A stretch of 5,037 bases of DNA from DATJWY01 sp035500775 (GTDB lineage Bacteria > Pseudomonadota > Alphaproteobacteria > Acetobacterales > Acetobacteraceae): NCBI GenBank assembly GCA_035500775.1, contig DATJWY010000040.1, positions 1 to 5,037 on the forward strand, in the 5' to 3' direction. The notes under the pieces are model-generated. The model saw only the letters and a list, made by a program, of their open reading frames with translations, searched no databases and had not been told where the DNA came from. Below, piece by piece: positions 4,958 to 5,037 of the stretch. Each line of letters begins with the position of its first letter. Positions within the stretch are counted from its first letter, which is position 1. Position numbers and translations under genes: made by a program.

Positions 4958-4988
4958 GGTCAAGATTTAAGGCGACTGGTATTATTCA
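4958..4988 (+). repeat. 31-nt imperfect repeat, copy 2
   Basis: This matches 163-193 without gaps, about 24 of 31 bases, with GGTCAA, AAGGC and TGGTATTATTCA conserved. It sits between the chaB terminator and the hairpin at the right edge. Copy 1 is also next to hairpins, but on the other side of them. Confidence 0.5.
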
Positions 4989-5015
4989 CGGAATAACGGC
5001 CGGACGGCCCGGTTT

Positions 5016-5037
5016 CCAAAGGCCCCCGGCCTTTGGC
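5016..5037. repeat. Hairpin module cut by the right edge of the window
   Basis: CCAAAGGCC-CCC-GGCCTTTGG (5016-5036) is a perfect hairpin with 9-bp arms, closely resembling the first hairpin of the 3286-3329 module. It is followed by C, the first base of the CGGGGT linker. I expect a GGGGT and a second hairpin just beyond the window. Confidence 0.65.

Overview
The window is GC-rich DNA with long G/C-only hairpins between genes and alphaproteobacterial-type gene content. I infer a GC-rich alphaproteobacterium, possibly of the Rhodospirillales/Acetobacteraceae type. That placement rests on composition and general resemblance, not on a marker gene.

Layout. Positions 1-353 carry no convincing gene. 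They hold GC-rich hairpins, one copy each of two dispersed repeats, and a perfect 12-bp inverted repeat. A small four-helix membrane protein of the MAPEG superfamily (YecN/COG3788 type) lies on the minus strand at 354-752. Upstream of it, also on the minus strand, is a complete P1B-type heavy-metal ATPase of the ZntA/CadA (Zn2+/Cd2+/Pb2+) class at 884-3049. The 131-bp gap between these two genes is largely filled by a tandem double hairpin. The ATPase is preceded by what looks like a MerR-family (CadR/PbrR/ZntR-like) promoter with a 19-bp spacer and a dyad centred in it. No MerR-type regulator gene is visible in the window. Next comes a gap (3050-3456) with two more dispersed repeat elements. 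It is followed by a minus-strand gene (3457-4086) for an exported protein built from two similar small beta-rich repeats and ending in a short Cys-Gly-Trp-Phe-Gly-Cys tail. A 612-bp gap (4087-4698) follows, with an AT-rich island (about 26% GC by hand count over 4481-4620). Inside this island is a sigma70-like promoter whose spacer and -10 box are covered by a perfect 18-bp palindrome. It points at chaB (4699-4914, plus strand), which ends in a good intrinsic terminator.

How it fits together. The only clear functional theme is ion and metal homeostasis: an efflux ATPase with its own metal-responsive-looking promoter, and a ChaB-family protein with its own promoter/operator. The MAPEG protein could be read through from the ATPase only if transcription passes the double hairpin. 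The exported repeat protein has no known link to either.

The most unusual signal is outside the genes. A family of compact hairpins (8-bp arms, 3-4 nt loop) is arranged as tandem pairs joined by a conserved six-base linker, YGGGGY. Copies occur in most intergenic gaps, in both orientations, and the window's right edge cuts through another. Arm sequences differ between copies while pairing is kept. I did not find a novel multi-gene system; the genes are of recognisable or plainly hypothetical types.
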